The notes under the pieces are model-generated. The model made no database searches and was not told the origin of the DNA. It saw only the letters and a list, made by a program, of their open reading frames with translations. From the NCBI GenBank assembly GCA_051881335.1, contig JBJEPR010000183.1, positions 1 to 41,873 on the forward strand: DNA of 41,873 nt. Direction: 5' to 3'. Every line of letters starts with the position of its first letter. Positions within the stretch are counted from its first letter, which is position 1. A program made the position numbers and the translations under genes. This document shows positions 1-8,537 of this stretch, one piece after another. The DNA comes from Fimenecus sp051881335. Its GTDB lineage: Bacteria; Bacillota; Clostridia; Oscillospirales; Acutalibacteraceae.

Positions 1-70
1 CGAAGAATCTCGTTGCGTGCAAGGTTTACTTTTTGCTATTGGCGATCCTTCGCTTCGCTCAGGATGACAA
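1..70. repeat. Family 2 palindromic repeat, truncated by window edge
   Basis: Right part of a family 2 element. The left arm (CGAAGAATCTCG) is cut by the window start, and the right arm GATCCTTCGCTTCGCTCAGG forms the inverted partner ending in ATGACAA. It matches the copies at 123, 3225, 10229, 11437, 16508 and 25130. Confidence 0.8.
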
Positions 71-94
71 ATTAGGATTTGGCGTGGAATTAAC

Positions 95-118
95 GGAACG
101 ATCAAGACCGTTCCCTAC
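95..118 (-). repeat. Family 1 REP (GTAG foot plus hairpin)
   Basis: Read on the minus strand it is GTAG followed by GGAACGGTCTTGATCGTTCC, a near-perfect 9-bp stem with a two-base loop. It differs by one base from the copies at 3362, 3612, 21648 and 39179. It lies 4 bp from a family 2 element. Confidence 0.85.
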
Positions 119-122
119 GCAT

Positions 123-212
123 TGTCATTCTGCGCCGTCAGGCGAAAAATCTCGTTTCGCACATTTTATACCTTGTACTATTGGAGATTTTTCACTTCGT
201 TCAGAATGACAA
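123..212. repeat. Family 2 palindromic repeat, complete
   Basis: A unit of about 90 bp bounded by inverted TTGTCATTCTG...CAGAATGACAA ends. Each terminal arm is itself a hairpin: on the left ATTCT and AGGCGAAAAAT flank GCCGTCAGGC, and the right arm is ATTTTTCACTTCGTTCAGAAT. The centre is AT-rich and not conserved. No coding potential is seen. Confidence 0.8.
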
Positions 213-349
213 ATAATGCAGAAAAAACTTTTCCCCGACTTATAGACAAGTTTTGATTTTAAACAGCAAAGTTTTGAACATTGCTTTTCCAGTCACTTTT
301 TAACTGTTGAAAACAAAATTTTTTAAACAAGTTTTCTAAAAACAAAAAA

Positions 350-411
350 GGGCGGTTATGCCTTTTGTGAAGCGCATTTTCACAGTTTTTAACATTTTGC
401 GCCGCCCCTAC
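350..411 (-). repeat. Family 1 REP-like element with enlarged loop
   Basis: On the minus strand it begins GTAGGGGCGG and ends CCGCCC, so the foot and the base of the stem match family 1. The loop is expanded to about 45 bases and contains a second hairpin, TGTGAA...TTCACA. It sits just upstream of the dnaN leader and could also act as a weak transcription terminator. Confidence 0.55.
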
Positions 412-466
412 TGCTAATACTATATATTATTTATTTTATTATATTTTTTTGAAAGGACTTTTTCGT

Positions 467-1573
467 ATGAAACTGATTTGTGACACACAAAAGCTCTCTG
501 AAATTTGTTCAAATGTGCAAAGAGCGGTTTCTTCAAAATCTTCCATTCCCGCAATCGAAGGCATTCTGTTACAGGCAGAGGAAAATACGCTGACCTTGAC
601 CGGCTACGATTTGGAAGTCGGTATGATTACCTCGATGGAAGCGCGCGTCGAAGAACGCGGCAGTATTATATTGAACGCCAAAATTCTTTGCGATATTTTA
701 CGAAGCCTGCCGTTTGAAACCGTGCGCATTGAAGCGGACGAGAGACTGACCTGCCGCATCAAAAGCGGTGACGCGGAATTTACCTTGATTGGCATTTCCG
801 CCGCGGAATATCCGGAACTGCCGAATGTCGAAAGCGGCTTTCCGATTGTCGTGGACAGCGATTTGTTAAAGGATATGATTCGCAAAACGATTTTTGCCAC
901 CGCCGAAAACGATGTGAAGGTTGTGCATACCGGCGTGCGCTTTGAAATCCGCGACCGCAAAATCCGCTTAATTGCCGTGGACGGTTTCCGCCTTGCCATT
1001 CGCAACGAAGAAATTGATTATGACGGCGAAGAAAAAATCTTTGTTGCACCGAAAAAAACCTTAAATGAAGTCTTAAAATTAAACGCCGGTGAGGACGGGA
1101 AAATTTCTGTCAATGTCGGCAAACGCTTTATTGTGTTTGAAATCGGCAGTTATCGTATTGTTTCGCGCCTGTTGGAAGGGGAATTTCTCAATTATCAAGC
1201 GGCTATTTCAGGGAATGTCAATGCAGTTTTGCGCGTCAATACAAGACAACTCATTCAGAGCATTGAGCGCACTTCGCTGATTATTACCGACCGCGCAAAA
1301 AGTCCGATTCGTTGTATTTTTGATGAGAATGTCATTCGCATTTCAAGCACAACGGCGCTCGGTACGGCAAATGACCGTCTGCCGTGTGAGGGTTCGGGTG
1401 GAAAAATGGAAATCGGCTTTAATAACCGCTATCTGTTAGACGCCTTGCGCGTATGCGACGCAGACGAGGTCAATGTGAAATTGAGCAGTCCGATTTTGCC
1501 GATTTTAATTACTCCGGTTGAGGGGGATGACTTCCTGTTCTTGGTGTTGCCTGTGAGGTTGAAAACCGAATGA
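467..1573 (+). CDS. dnaN: DNA polymerase III beta subunit (sliding clamp)
   Basis: The ring-shaped processivity clamp that tethers DNA polymerase III to the template. The 368-residue product has the usual family length and the three-domain beta-clamp layout. It begins MKLICDTQKL and ends in the LVLPVRL-type C-terminus typical of Gram-positive clamps. The start is placed at ATG 467 because GAAAGGA at 451-457 lies 9 bases upstream. An in-frame TTG at 449 would put that Shine-Dalgarno inside the gene, so it is rejected. The stop codon overlaps the start of the next gene (ATGA), suggesting translational coupling into yaaA and recF. The position next to recF and gyrBA is the classic origin-proximal order. 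Confidence 0.97.
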   Translation: MKLICDTQKLSEICSNVQRAVSSKSSIPAIEGILLQAEENTLTLTGYDLEVGMITSMEARVEERGSIILNAKILCDILRSLPFETVRIEADERLTCRIKSGDAEFTLIGISAAEYPELPNVESGFPIVVDSDLLKDMIRKTIFATAENDVKVVHTGVRFEIRDRKIRLIAVDGFRLAIRNEEIDYDGEEKIFVAPKKTLNEVLKLNAGEDGKISVNVGKRFIVFEIGSYRIVSRLLEGEFLNYQAAISGNVNAVLRVNTRQLIQSIERTSLIITDRAKSPIRCIFDENVIRISSTTALGTANDRLPCEGSGGKMEIGFNNRYLLDALRVCDADEVNVKLSSPILPILITPVEGDDFLFLVLPVRLKTE

Positions 1574-1818
1574 AACCGATAAAAATTACGGCAAAGGTTG
1601 TGGCGAAGCCGAAAAAACAGGTGCAGATTACAACGGATTTTATCCGCTTGGATGCGGCACTCAAATTGGCGGATGCTGTGCAAACAGGCGGACACGCAAA
1701 AATCGTGATTACCGAGGGCGAAATTAAAGTGAACGGTGAAATTTGCTCCCAGCGCGGCAAGAAACTCCGCAAGGGAGACAATTTTGAGTTTGAAAATACA
1801 GTGTATGAGATTGTTTGA
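1570..1818 (+). CDS. yaaA: S4-domain RNA-binding protein, YaaA type
   Basis: A small RNA-binding protein (82 residues) consisting almost entirely of an S4 fold. The segment IRLDAALKLA followed by GEIKVNGEICSQRGKKLRKG is the conserved RNA-contacting face of the family. The B. subtilis homologue lies at the same position between dnaN and recF; its precise role is unsettled, and a ribosome-assembly role has been proposed for the family. The ATG overlaps the dnaN stop codon and recF begins 9 bases after this gene, so the three are almost certainly one operon. The N-terminal 20 residues (KPIKITAKVV...) are slightly longer than the minimal family form. Confidence 0.9.
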   Translation: MKPIKITAKVVAKPKKQVQITTDFIRLDAALKLADAVQTGGHAKIVITEGEIKVNGEICSQRGKKLRKGDNFEFENTVYEIV

Positions 1819-1827
1819 GGGATTTTG

Positions 1828-2919
1828 ATGCTTGTAAAACGGCTGAATCTGCAAAACTTCCGCAATTTGGAAGATATAGAGATAGAGCCCGCCGAGGGCG
1901 TCAATGTTATTTTCGGCGAAAATGCGCAGGGCAAAACCAATTTGCTGGAAAGCATTTGGCTGTTTACGGGCTGTAAAAGCTTTCGCAGTCACCGTGACCG
2001 CGAAATGGTCGGTTTTGACGCGCCGTTTGCTAAAAATACGATGCACTTTTTCGCCCACGGCAGAGAACAAGACGCGATTTTGTATATTGACCAAAAGCGC
2101 ACCGCGATGAAAAACGGCGTGACCTTAAAATCTCCGGCAGAGCTTATCGGCGATTTTTATGCCGTGGTGTTTGCGCCGACGCATTTGTCGCTTGTAAAAG
2201 AAGGACCGCTGTTTCGGCGGCGGTTTTTGGATACCGCGCTGTGTCAATTAAAACCGAATTATGCCAAAACCTTGGCAAAATACAATCACACCCTAACCCA
2301 GCGAAACGCACTGTTAAAAGACATTCAATTCCACCCCGAACTTTTGGATACACTGGAGGTTTGGGATGACCGCCTTTCTTCCTACGGGGCGGCGGTGGTC
2401 AGTGAACGCGTGAAATACACCGCGCTGTTAAGCGAAGGCTGTGCGGAAATTTATGCGGGTCTGTCGAACAACCGCGAAAAGTTAAAAATTAACTATGTCA
2501 GCAATTTCGGCGGCTACAACGGTGACGCATATGCCATAAAAGACCTGTTAAAACAGCGGCTTACGGACACGCGGCGTGATGATATTTTTAATAAAATGAC
2601 CGTCGCAGGACCGCACCGCGACGATTTACAAATTCAAATTGACGCGCTTTCGGCGCGCAGCTTTGCCTCACAAGGGCAGCAGCGTTCCGCCGCGCTTGCG
2701 ATGAAACTGTCCGAGGCGAGCATTATCAAAGCGGAAACCGGCGAGGAACCCGTGATTTTGTTGGACGATGTGATGAGTGAGCTGGACGAAACGCGGCAGG
2801 ATTATATTTTAAATCATATCGGCGGTAGGCAGGTGTTTATTACCTGCTGTGACCCGACTGCGGTGCTTCGGCTTTGTGAGGGCAGAACCTTTCACATTGA
2901 GGAAGGGCGGGTGCTTTGA
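1828..2919 (+). CDS. recF: DNA replication and repair protein RecF
   Basis: An SMC-like ATPase that with RecO and RecR loads RecA onto single-stranded gaps. The product has 363 residues, normal for the family. Visible motifs are Walker A FGENAQGKTN at residues 29-38 (Lys36) and the C-terminal signature ASQGQQRSAALAM followed by Walker B VILLDDVMSELDE. The start is ATG 1828, with GAGGG at 1817-1821 about 6 bases upstream; the in-frame TTG at 1825 is a poorer choice. The stop codon overlaps the start of the following remB gene (TGATG), so they are translationally coupled. Confidence 0.96.
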   Translation: MLVKRLNLQNFRNLEDIEIEPAEGVNVIFGENAQGKTNLLESIWLFTGCKSFRSHRDREMVGFDAPFAKNTMHFFAHGREQDAILYIDQKRTAMKNGVTLKSPAELIGDFYAVVFAPTHLSLVKEGPLFRRRFLDTALCQLKPNYAKTLAKYNHTLTQRNALLKDIQFHPELLDTLEVWDDRLSSYGAAVVSERVKYTALLSEGCAEIYAGLSNNREKLKINYVSNFGGYNGDAYAIKDLLKQRLTDTRRDDIFNKMTVAGPHRDDLQIQIDALSARSFASQGQQRSAALAMKLSEASIIKAETGEEPVILLDDVMSELDETRQDYILNHIGGRQVFITCCDPTAVLRLCEGRTFHIEEGRVL

Positions 2920-3167
2920 TGTATCTTGACATCGGCGGCGAAACCCTTTTGCGCACGGAAAATATTCTCGGGATTTTTGATTTGGATAACACCACCGTCA
3001 ACAAGGCGACGCGCGAATATTTAAGCGACGCCGAAAAGACGGGATTTTCCAAAACGGTTTCTTATGATTTACCGAAATCCTTTTTGGTCACGGTGGAAAA
3101 AAACGACCGTTTTGTGTATATTTCGCCCCTTTCCACGGCAACAATTTTAAAGCGCTTAAACGGATAG
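2919..3167 (+). CDS. remB: DUF370 regulatory protein, RemB (YaaB) type
   Basis: An 82-residue protein of the DUF370 family, whose B. subtilis members RemA and RemB are DNA-binding regulators of matrix and biofilm genes. It begins MYLDIGGETLLRTENILGIF and keeps the VSYDLPKSFLVT segment typical of the RemB branch. Its location between recF and gyrB is the same as yaaB/remB in B. subtilis, which supports the assignment more strongly than sequence alone. ATG 2919 overlaps the recF stop, and GGAAGGG at 2901-2907 can serve as ribosome binding site. An in-frame TTG at 2916 is not preferred. The regulatory targets here cannot be inferred. Confidence 0.88.
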   Translation: MYLDIGGETLLRTENILGIFDLDNTTVNKATREYLSDAEKTGFSKTVSYDLPKSFLVTVEKNDRFVYISPLSTATILKRLNG

Positions 3168-3224
3168 ATAATTTTTGTCTATTTTAAATATAGGATTGTT
3201 TTATACCCCTACGAATTAAAAAAA

Positions 3225-3315
3225 TTGTCATCCTGAGCGAAGCGAAGGATCTTAAATCGTACAAAGAGCAGAATATGCAAAACGAGATGCTTCGGCTTGC
3301 GCCTCAGAATGACAA
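3225..3315. repeat. Family 2 palindromic repeat, complete
   Basis: Begins TTGTCATCCTGAGCGAAGCG and ends CCTCAGAATGACAA. The left arm pairs ATCCT with AGGAT, whereas related copies pair ATTCT with AGAAT, a compensated change in the stem. It lies directly downstream of remB. Confidence 0.82.
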
Positions 3316-3361
3316 TCGGGCGGGTAATGCACACCCCCTGCGCTCGCATTGCATTTCGTGC

Positions 3362-3485
3362 GTAGGGAACGGTCTTGACCGTTCCGCAAACCTCCCCACT
3401 TGTTGGGGAGGTGGCACGGCGTAGCCGTGCTAGAGGGGCAGAAACACATCAAAATCCACGGGCGGGCGTGGAAACCCGCCCCTAC
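3362..3485. repeat. Head-to-head REP pair (BIME-like) with nested family 3 element
   Basis: The + strand REP at 3362-3385 is GTAG plus GGAACGGTCTTGACCGTTCC. The − strand REP at 3460-3485 reads GTAGGGGCGGGTTTCCACGC on its own strand and continues to CCGCCC. GTAG is therefore outermost at both ends. The spacer ends in ACATCAAAATCCAC, close to the spacer of the pair at 11289-11360. It is interrupted at about 3391-3439 by a family 3 hairpin cluster (CTCCCC...GGGGAG, then GCACGGCGTAGCCGTGC). Confidence 0.75.
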
Positions 3486-3850
3486 AAGAGGGTATTTTCA
3501 ATCAAGAATAGGAATGTTCCTATCCGCACAAATTCCCAATCGAGAAGATATGAAAAAAATATCTACAAAGTAAAATTGCGAATGATTTTCCGTCACGCAG
3601 TCGCGATCGGCGGAACGGTCAAGACCGTTCCCTACGCAATTTGATATAATTTTACGGAACGACACTAAGGTCGTTCCCTACAAGATGGGATTTCCAATCG
3701 AAAATCGGTATGTTTCTATCCGCACAAATTCCCAATCGAGAGGATATGAAAAGAATAGTACAAAGTAAATTAACGATTGATTTGCCGTCGCGCAGTCGCG
3801 ACCAATCGAGAGGATATGGAAAGAATATCTACAAAGTAAATTAACGATGA
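3486..3850 (+). repeat. Imperfect tandem repeat forming the gyrB leader
   Basis: Two units of roughly 125 bases (about 3481-3610 and 3676-3802) and a partial third (3803-3850) share CCGCACAAATTCCCAATCGA, then GAGAGGATATGAAAA and a CAAAGTAAA segment. The full units also end in CGCAGTCGCGA. REPs lie at the unit junctions. The third unit runs straight into the gyrB Shine-Dalgarno. Each unit contains a GAGAGGATATG word resembling a ribosome binding site too close to an ATG, with no open frame behind it. Confidence 0.7.
3612..3681 (-). repeat. Two tandem family 1 REPs
   Basis: Both are on the minus strand. 3612-3635 is GTAG plus GGAACGGTCTTGACCGTTCC. 3656-3681 is GTAG with stem GGAACGAC / GTCGTTCC and a longer loop. 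The stems differ but both pair perfectly. They are separated by TTTGATATAATTTTAC, the spacer word also seen next to REPs at 11337 and 39179. Confidence 0.82.
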
Positions 3851-3866
3851 AAAATGGAGGCAATAT

Positions 3867-5834
3867 ATGGAGAATGAAGTTTTGCATACGACGGAGAACG
3901 AAGAAGAACAAATGGATACCGTTGTAACCGAGGAATACGGCGCAGACCAAATTCAAGTCTTAAAGGGCTTGGAAGCGGTGCGCAAACGCCCGGGTATGTA
4001 TATCGGCTCCACGGGGCCGAAGGGCTTGCACCACTTGGTATACGAAATTGTCGACAATTCGGTGGATGAAGCACTTGCGGGCTACTGTACGCATATTGAA
4101 GTGGAAATTTTGCCCGATAATGTGATTACCGTGCGCGACAACGGCCGAGGCATTCCCGTGGATATCAACGAGGAAGAAGGCTTGCCTGCCGTAACGGTTG
4201 TTTTGACCGTGCTGCACGCCGGCGGCAAATTCGGCGGCAGCGGCTATAAGGTTTCGGGCGGTTTGCACGGCGTCGGTTCGTCGGTTGTAAATGCGCTTTC
4301 CGAATGGTTTGAAATTGAGGTCAGCCGCCAAGGGCATATCTACCATCAGCGTTTTGAACGCGGCGACATTGTAACGGATTTGACCGTGATCGGCGACACC
4401 GACCAAACCGGTACCTTTATCAAATTCAAGGCAGATGCCGAAGTCTTTACCGAAACCACCGAATACGAATACGAGGTGTTGGAGCGCAGACTGCGCGAAC
4501 AGGCGTTCTTAAACGCGGGACTGTCGATTACCTTGACCGACAAGCGCGACGCAGGCAATATTCAATCCGAGGAATTTTGTTATGCGGGCGGCATTCGTTC
4601 GTTTGTGGAATATATCAACGAAAGCCGCGGGCTGACGCCCGTGCATGACGATGTGATGCACTTCACCACCGTGAACGGCGATAAAAGCGCCGAAGTCGCG
4701 ATTTCGTATAATGACGGTTACAACGAGATTATTTTGAGTTTTGCAAACGATGTGCGCACCGTGGACGGCGGTACGCACGAGCAGGGCTTTAAAACCGCGC
4801 TGACGCGTGTGTTCAACGATTACGGCAAAAAGTTCGGCCTGTTGAAGGACGCCGACAAAAAACTGTCCGGCGAAGATGTGCGCGAGGGCTTGACCGCCGT
4901 CATCAGCGTAAAGCTTACCGAGGCGGAATTTGAGGGACAGACCAAGAGCAAACTCGGCAACACTGAAATGACCGGTCTTGTCTCAAAAATGATTTATGAC
5001 AAAATGATGACCTATTTCGAGGAAAATCCGAGCGTGGCAAAGGCGATTTTCAACAAAGCGCTGGACGCCTCGCGCGCGAGAGAGGCGGCAAGAAAGGCGC
5101 GCGACAACGCCCGCAGAAAATCCGCACTCGAAAGCAACTCCCTGCCCGGCAAGCTTGCCGACTGCACCGACAAAAACCCCGAAAACACCGAAATTTACAT
5201 CGTCGAGGGCGATTCGGCAGGCGGCTCGGCAAAAGAGGGGCGCGACCGCAACATTCAGGCAATTTTGCCGCTGTGGGGCAAAATGCTCAATGTCGAAAAG
5301 GCACGCGTGGACAAGGTTATCGGCAACGATAAGCTAACGCCTGTCATTACAGCACTCGGCACGGGCATCGGCGATGATTTCGATATTACAAAACTGCGGT
5401 ATCACAAAGTGGTCATTATGGCGGATGCCGATGTGGACGGCCAGCACATTCGCACCCTGCTGTTGACCTTCTTCTTCCGCTATATGCGGCCGCTGATAGA
5501 GCACGGTTATGTGTATATCGCACAGCCGCCGCTTTACAAGGTTTCCAAAGGCAAAAAACACGCATACGCGTTTTCCGACGAGGAGCGCGACCGCGAAATC
5601 GCCGAAATGGGCGGCAGCTGTGATGTGCAGCGCTACAAAGGTCTTGGTGAAATGGACCCCGAGCAGCTGTGGGAAACCACAATGAACCCCAATTTCCGCA
5701 CGATGCTGCGCGTGAATTTAGAGGACGCGATGGAGGCAGACGAAACCTTCTCCATTTTGATGGGGGACAAGGTCGAGCCGCGCCGTATGTTCATTGAAAA
5801 GAACGCAAAATATGTGCAGAATTTGGATGTGTGA
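3867..5834 (+). CDS. gyrB: DNA gyrase subunit B
   Basis: ATPase subunit of the type II topoisomerase that introduces negative supercoils; it works as GyrA2GyrB2. The 655-residue product has the short Firmicutes form. It contains the GHKL nucleotide site (EIVDNSVDEALAG, DNGRGIPVDI, GGLHGVGSSVVNALS) in the first 160 residues, and a Toprim domain with IVEGDSAGGSAKEGRDR and MADADVDGQHIRTLLL, ending in the RYKGLGEMDPEQLWETTM tail. The start ATG 3867 has GGAGG at 3856-3860. gyrA follows after 10 bases. One residue in the Toprim region is unusual: LPLWGKMLNVE, where many gyrases have LPLRGK. The N-terminus carries an acidic extension of about 20 residues before the ATPase domain. Confidence 0.97.
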   Translation: MENEVLHTTENEEEQMDTVVTEEYGADQIQVLKGLEAVRKRPGMYIGSTGPKGLHHLVYEIVDNSVDEALAGYCTHIEVEILPDNVITVRDNGRGIPVDINEEEGLPAVTVVLTVLHAGGKFGGSGYKVSGGLHGVGSSVVNALSEWFEIEVSRQGHIYHQRFERGDIVTDLTVIGDTDQTGTFIKFKADAEVFTETTEYEYEVLERRLREQAFLNAGLSITLTDKRDAGNIQSEEFCYAGGIRSFVEYINESRGLTPVHDDVMHFTTVNGDKSAEVAISYNDGYNEIILSFANDVRTVDGGTHEQGFKTALTRVFNDYGKKFGLLKDADKKLSGEDVREGLTAVISVKLTEAEFEGQTKSKLGNTEMTGLVSKMIYDKMMTYFEENPSVAKAIFNKALDASRAREAARKARDNARRKSALESNSLPGKLADCTDKNPENTEIYIVEGDSAGGSAKEGRDRNIQAILPLWGKMLNVEKARVDKVIGNDKLTPVITALGTGIGDDFDITKLRYHKVVIMADADVDGQHIRTLLLTFFFRYMRPLIEHGYVYIAQPPLYKVSKGKKHAYAFSDEERDREIAEMGGSCDVQRYKGLGEMDPEQLWETTMNPNFRTMLRVNLEDAMEADETFSILMGDKVEPRRMFIEKNAKYVQNLDV

Positions 5835-5844
5835 GGAATAGAAA

Positions 5845-8397
5845 ATGAAAAAACAGCAACCTGAACATCACGAGGAATACATTCCGTTTGAGCAACAGAA
5901 AATCGTCAATGTGGAAATCAACAAGGAAATGCGGAAGTCCTTTTTGGATTACTCTATGGCGGTTATCGTTTCGCGTGCGCTGCCCGATGTGCGCGACGGC
6001 TTAAAGCCCGTGCACCGCAGAATTCTTTACACGATGTATGAAAACAATCTGTATCCCGAAAAGGCATACCGCAAGTGCGCCGATACCGTCGGTTCGGTTT
6101 TGGGGCGCTACCACCCCCACGGCGACGCGTCCGTGTATGACGCGATGGTGCGTTTGGCGCAAAGCTTTTCGATGCGCTATATGCTGGTAGACGGGCACGG
6201 TAACTTCGGTTCGGTGGACGGCGACCCGCCCGCCGCTTACCGTTATACAGAATCGAGAATGAGCAAAATCTCGATGGAAATGCTCACAAATATCGACAAA
6301 GATACCGTCGATTTTATGCCGAACTATGACGACCGCTTAAAAGAGCCGACGGTGTTGCCGTCGCGCTTCCCGAACCTGCTTGTGAACGGCTCTACGGGTA
6401 TCGCCGTCGGTATGGCGACCAACATACCCCCGCACAATATGCGCGAGGTCATTGACGGCATCAATGTGCTGATTGACAATCCCGACGCCACGCTTGAGGA
6501 GCTTATGGAGTGCATCAAAGGCCCCGACTTCCCCACTGCAGGTATCATTATGGGGCGCGCGGGCATTCGCGCGGCATACGCCACGGGGCGCGGCAAAATT
6601 ACGCTTCGTGCACGCACGGAAATTGTCGAAAACGAGAAAACCGGCAGATTTTCCATTGTCGTGACGGAATTGCCGTACCAAGTCAACAAAGCGCGCTTAA
6701 TTGAAAGCATTGCGGATTTGGTGAAAGACAAACGCATGGAGGGCATTGCCGACATCAACGACTATTCCAACCGCGAGGGTATGCGTATGGTCATTGACTT
6801 AAAACGCGACGCAAACCCGCAGGTGGTGCTCAATCACCTGTTCCAATACACGCAATTACAAATTTCCTACGGCATTATTCAGCTGGCACTTGTGAACGGC
6901 GAGCCGAAAACGCTGACCTTAAAGGAAATTTTACAGAATTATATTGATTTCCAATGCGAAATCATCACCCGCAGAACAAAGTATGACCTCAAAAAAGCGC
7001 AGGACAGAGAGCATATTTTGGAAGGTCTTGCCAGAGCCATTGATATCGTAGATGAAATTATCGCGACCATTCGCACCTGCAAAGGCGGACAGGCAGAGGC
7101 CAAGAGCGCCATTATGGAAAAATTCGGCTTTGACGACCCCCAGGCGGCGGCAATCGTGGCATACCGCCTCGGGCAGTTGGCAGGGCTTGAAATCAAAAAG
7201 ATTTTGGAAGAACGCGACGAGCTTTTACGCAAAATCGCGGAATACACGGAAATCCTCGGCTCACAAGAGCGCGTGCTCTCGATTGTGAAAACCGAACTCT
7301 CCGCCATCGGCGACAAATTTGCCGACGAGCGCCGCACCGAAATCGTCAATGTCAGCGGCGAGGTGGACATTGAGGACTTAATCCCCGAGGAAACCTGTGT
7401 GTTTACCCTCACCAATATGGGCTATATCAAACGCCAGCCCGTCGATACCTATCAAACCCAGCACCGCGGCGGCAAGGGTATTAAAGGAATGTCACGGCGT
7501 GAGGAGGATATTGCGGAAACAATGTTCACCTGCTCGTCGCACGACTACATTATGTTCTTTACCTCTCTCGGGCGCGTGTACCGCTTGAAAGGCTATGAAA
7601 TTCCCGAGGGCAGTCGGTCGAGCAAGGGGATGAACATTGTCAATATTTTACCGCTGACGGCGGACGAAAAAGTCACGGCAATGCTGCGCGTACCCGATTT
7701 CGGCGAGGAGACGGCGTACCTTTGTATGCTGACGAAAAACGGTGTGCTCAAGCGCACGGAGCTGGACGCGTACAAAAACATTCGTAAAAGCGGGATTGCC
7801 GCCATCAATTTGGACGAGGGAGACGAGCTTTGCTGGGTGAAGCTGACCGACGGGAAGCAACAGCTGATGATTGCAACCAAAAAGGGTATGTGCATTACCT
7901 TTCAAGAGGACGACGCGCGCTGTATCGGCAGAACAGCACGCGGCGTGAAAGCCATTACCTTGCGCGAGGGCGACTGTGTGGCGGGAATGTGCGTGCTGGA
8001 CGGCAGTAAAAAGGTCTTGACCGTGTCCGAAACGGGCTACGGCAGACGGTCGGATATATCCAACTATCGCGTGCAGTCGCGCGGCGGCAAGGGCCTTATC
8101 AATTACCACACCGCACAGTACGGCGATGTTGCCGCGATTACGATGGTTTCCGATGCGGAAGATGTTATTCTCATTGCCTCAGACGGGATTATTATCCGTA
8201 TCCCCGCAGGGGACATCAGTGAATTTGCCCGTCCGTCCAAAGGCGTGCGCGTGATGCGCATTTCCGAGGGCGAGCGCGTAATGACGCTGTCCGTCACACC
8301 CCACGAGGAGGAAAAAGCCGCCGACGAAGCATCGGAAAACGAGGATACGGCGGAAACAGCCGCGGAAAATCCGCAGGAAACAGCACCTGAGGCATAA
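5845..8397 (+). CDS. gyrA: DNA gyrase subunit A
   Basis: Breakage-reunion subunit of gyrase. The 850-residue product has the winged-helix/tower core, with catalytic Tyr134 in AAYRYTE and the quinolone region YHPHGDASVYDAMVRLAQ at residues 89-106. It then has the C-terminal beta-pinwheel, containing QHRGGKG at the GyrA-box position. The residue aligned with E. coli Ser83 is Ala95, while the Asp87 equivalent is Asp99. A strongly acidic tail of about 30 residues (EEEKAADEASENEDTAETAA...) ends the protein. The start ATG 5845 has GAGG at 5833-5836 overlapping the gyrB stop, so gyrB and gyrA form one operon. Its first residues (KKQQPEHHEEYIPFEQQ) extend slightly beyond the usual N-terminus. Confidence 0.97.
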   Translation: MKKQQPEHHEEYIPFEQQKIVNVEINKEMRKSFLDYSMAVIVSRALPDVRDGLKPVHRRILYTMYENNLYPEKAYRKCADTVGSVLGRYHPHGDASVYDAMVRLAQSFSMRYMLVDGHGNFGSVDGDPPAAYRYTESRMSKISMEMLTNIDKDTVDFMPNYDDRLKEPTVLPSRFPNLLVNGSTGIAVGMATNIPPHNMREVIDGINVLIDNPDATLEELMECIKGPDFPTAGIIMGRAGIRAAYATGRGKITLRARTEIVENEKTGRFSIVVTELPYQVNKARLIESIADLVKDKRMEGIADINDYSNREGMRMVIDLKRDANPQVVLNHLFQYTQLQISYGIIQLALVNGEPKTLTLKEILQNYIDFQCEIITRRTKYDLKKAQDREHILEGLARAIDIVDEIIATIRTCKGGQAEAKSAIMEKFGFDDPQAAAIVAYRLGQLAGLEIKKILEERDELLRKIAEYTEILGSQERVLSIVKTELSAIGDKFADERRTEIVNVSGEVDIEDLIPEETCVFTLTNMGYIKRQPVDTYQTQHRGGKGIKGMSRREEDIAETMFTCSSHDYIMFFTSLGRVYRLKGYEIPEGSRSSKGMNIVNILPLTADEKVTAMLRVPDFGEETAYLCMLTKNGVLKRTELDAYKNIRKSGIAAINLDEGDELCWVKLTDGKQQLMIATKKGMCITFQEDDARCIGRTARGVKAITLREGDCVAGMCVLDGSKKVLTVSETGYGRRSDISNYRVQSRGGKGLINYHTAQYGDVAAITMVSDAEDVILIASDGIIIRIPAGDISEFARPSKGVRVMRISEGERVMTLSVTPHEEEKAADEASENEDTAETAAENPQETAPEA

Positions 8398-8537
8398 AAA
8401 TTCTCAAATTCGTAACAATTAGAACGCTTTTTCGTGCTATATATTTCAGTAAAGGTCTTTGTATACGGACACAAAGGCAATGAAATACAGCGGCGCATCG
8501 AAAATCGGTGCGCGCAAAGCAGAAAAGAGAAGAATGT

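Larger units (their letters stand above)
1..466. other. Gene-free region upstream of dnaN
   Basis: No convincing gene is seen on either strand. The left half (1-212) is made of small palindromic repeats, listed separately. Bases about 225-345 are AT-rich, with one TTTTGAACA word (272-280) and a TTTTCCCCGACTT word (229-241), both also found near 30.9 kb. A REP-like element with a long loop spans 350-411, and an AT-rich stretch precedes the dnaN ribosome binding site. In related bacteria the dnaA-dnaN interval can hold part of oriC, but I find no clear TTATCCACA-type DnaA box here, so an origin is not called. Confidence 0.6.
3168..3866. other. Repeat-packed remB-gyrB intergenic region
   Basis: No gene is supported in these 699 bases. 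They consist of a family 2 element (3225-3315), a head-to-head REP pair with a family 3 element inside it (3362-3485), two further REPs (3612-3635, 3656-3681) and an imperfect tandem repeat (about 3486-3850) whose last unit supplies the gyrB leader. A short inverted repeat just after remB (GATAG at 3163-3167, CTAT at 3178-3181) may be a weak terminator. No confident gyrB promoter could be picked. Confidence 0.75.

Noticed and set aside
225..345. oriC with DnaA boxes upstream of dnaN
   Set aside because: The location is plausible, but no cluster of TTATCCACA-like words was found. Only the unrelated TTTTGAACA word and AT-rich sequence are present, so I did not call an origin.
1..3850. A CRISPR array suggested by the many short repeats near the left end
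   Set aside because: Repeats are irregularly spaced, occur in both orientations, vary in sequence while keeping palindromes, and no cas gene is present. They fit REP-like elements instead.
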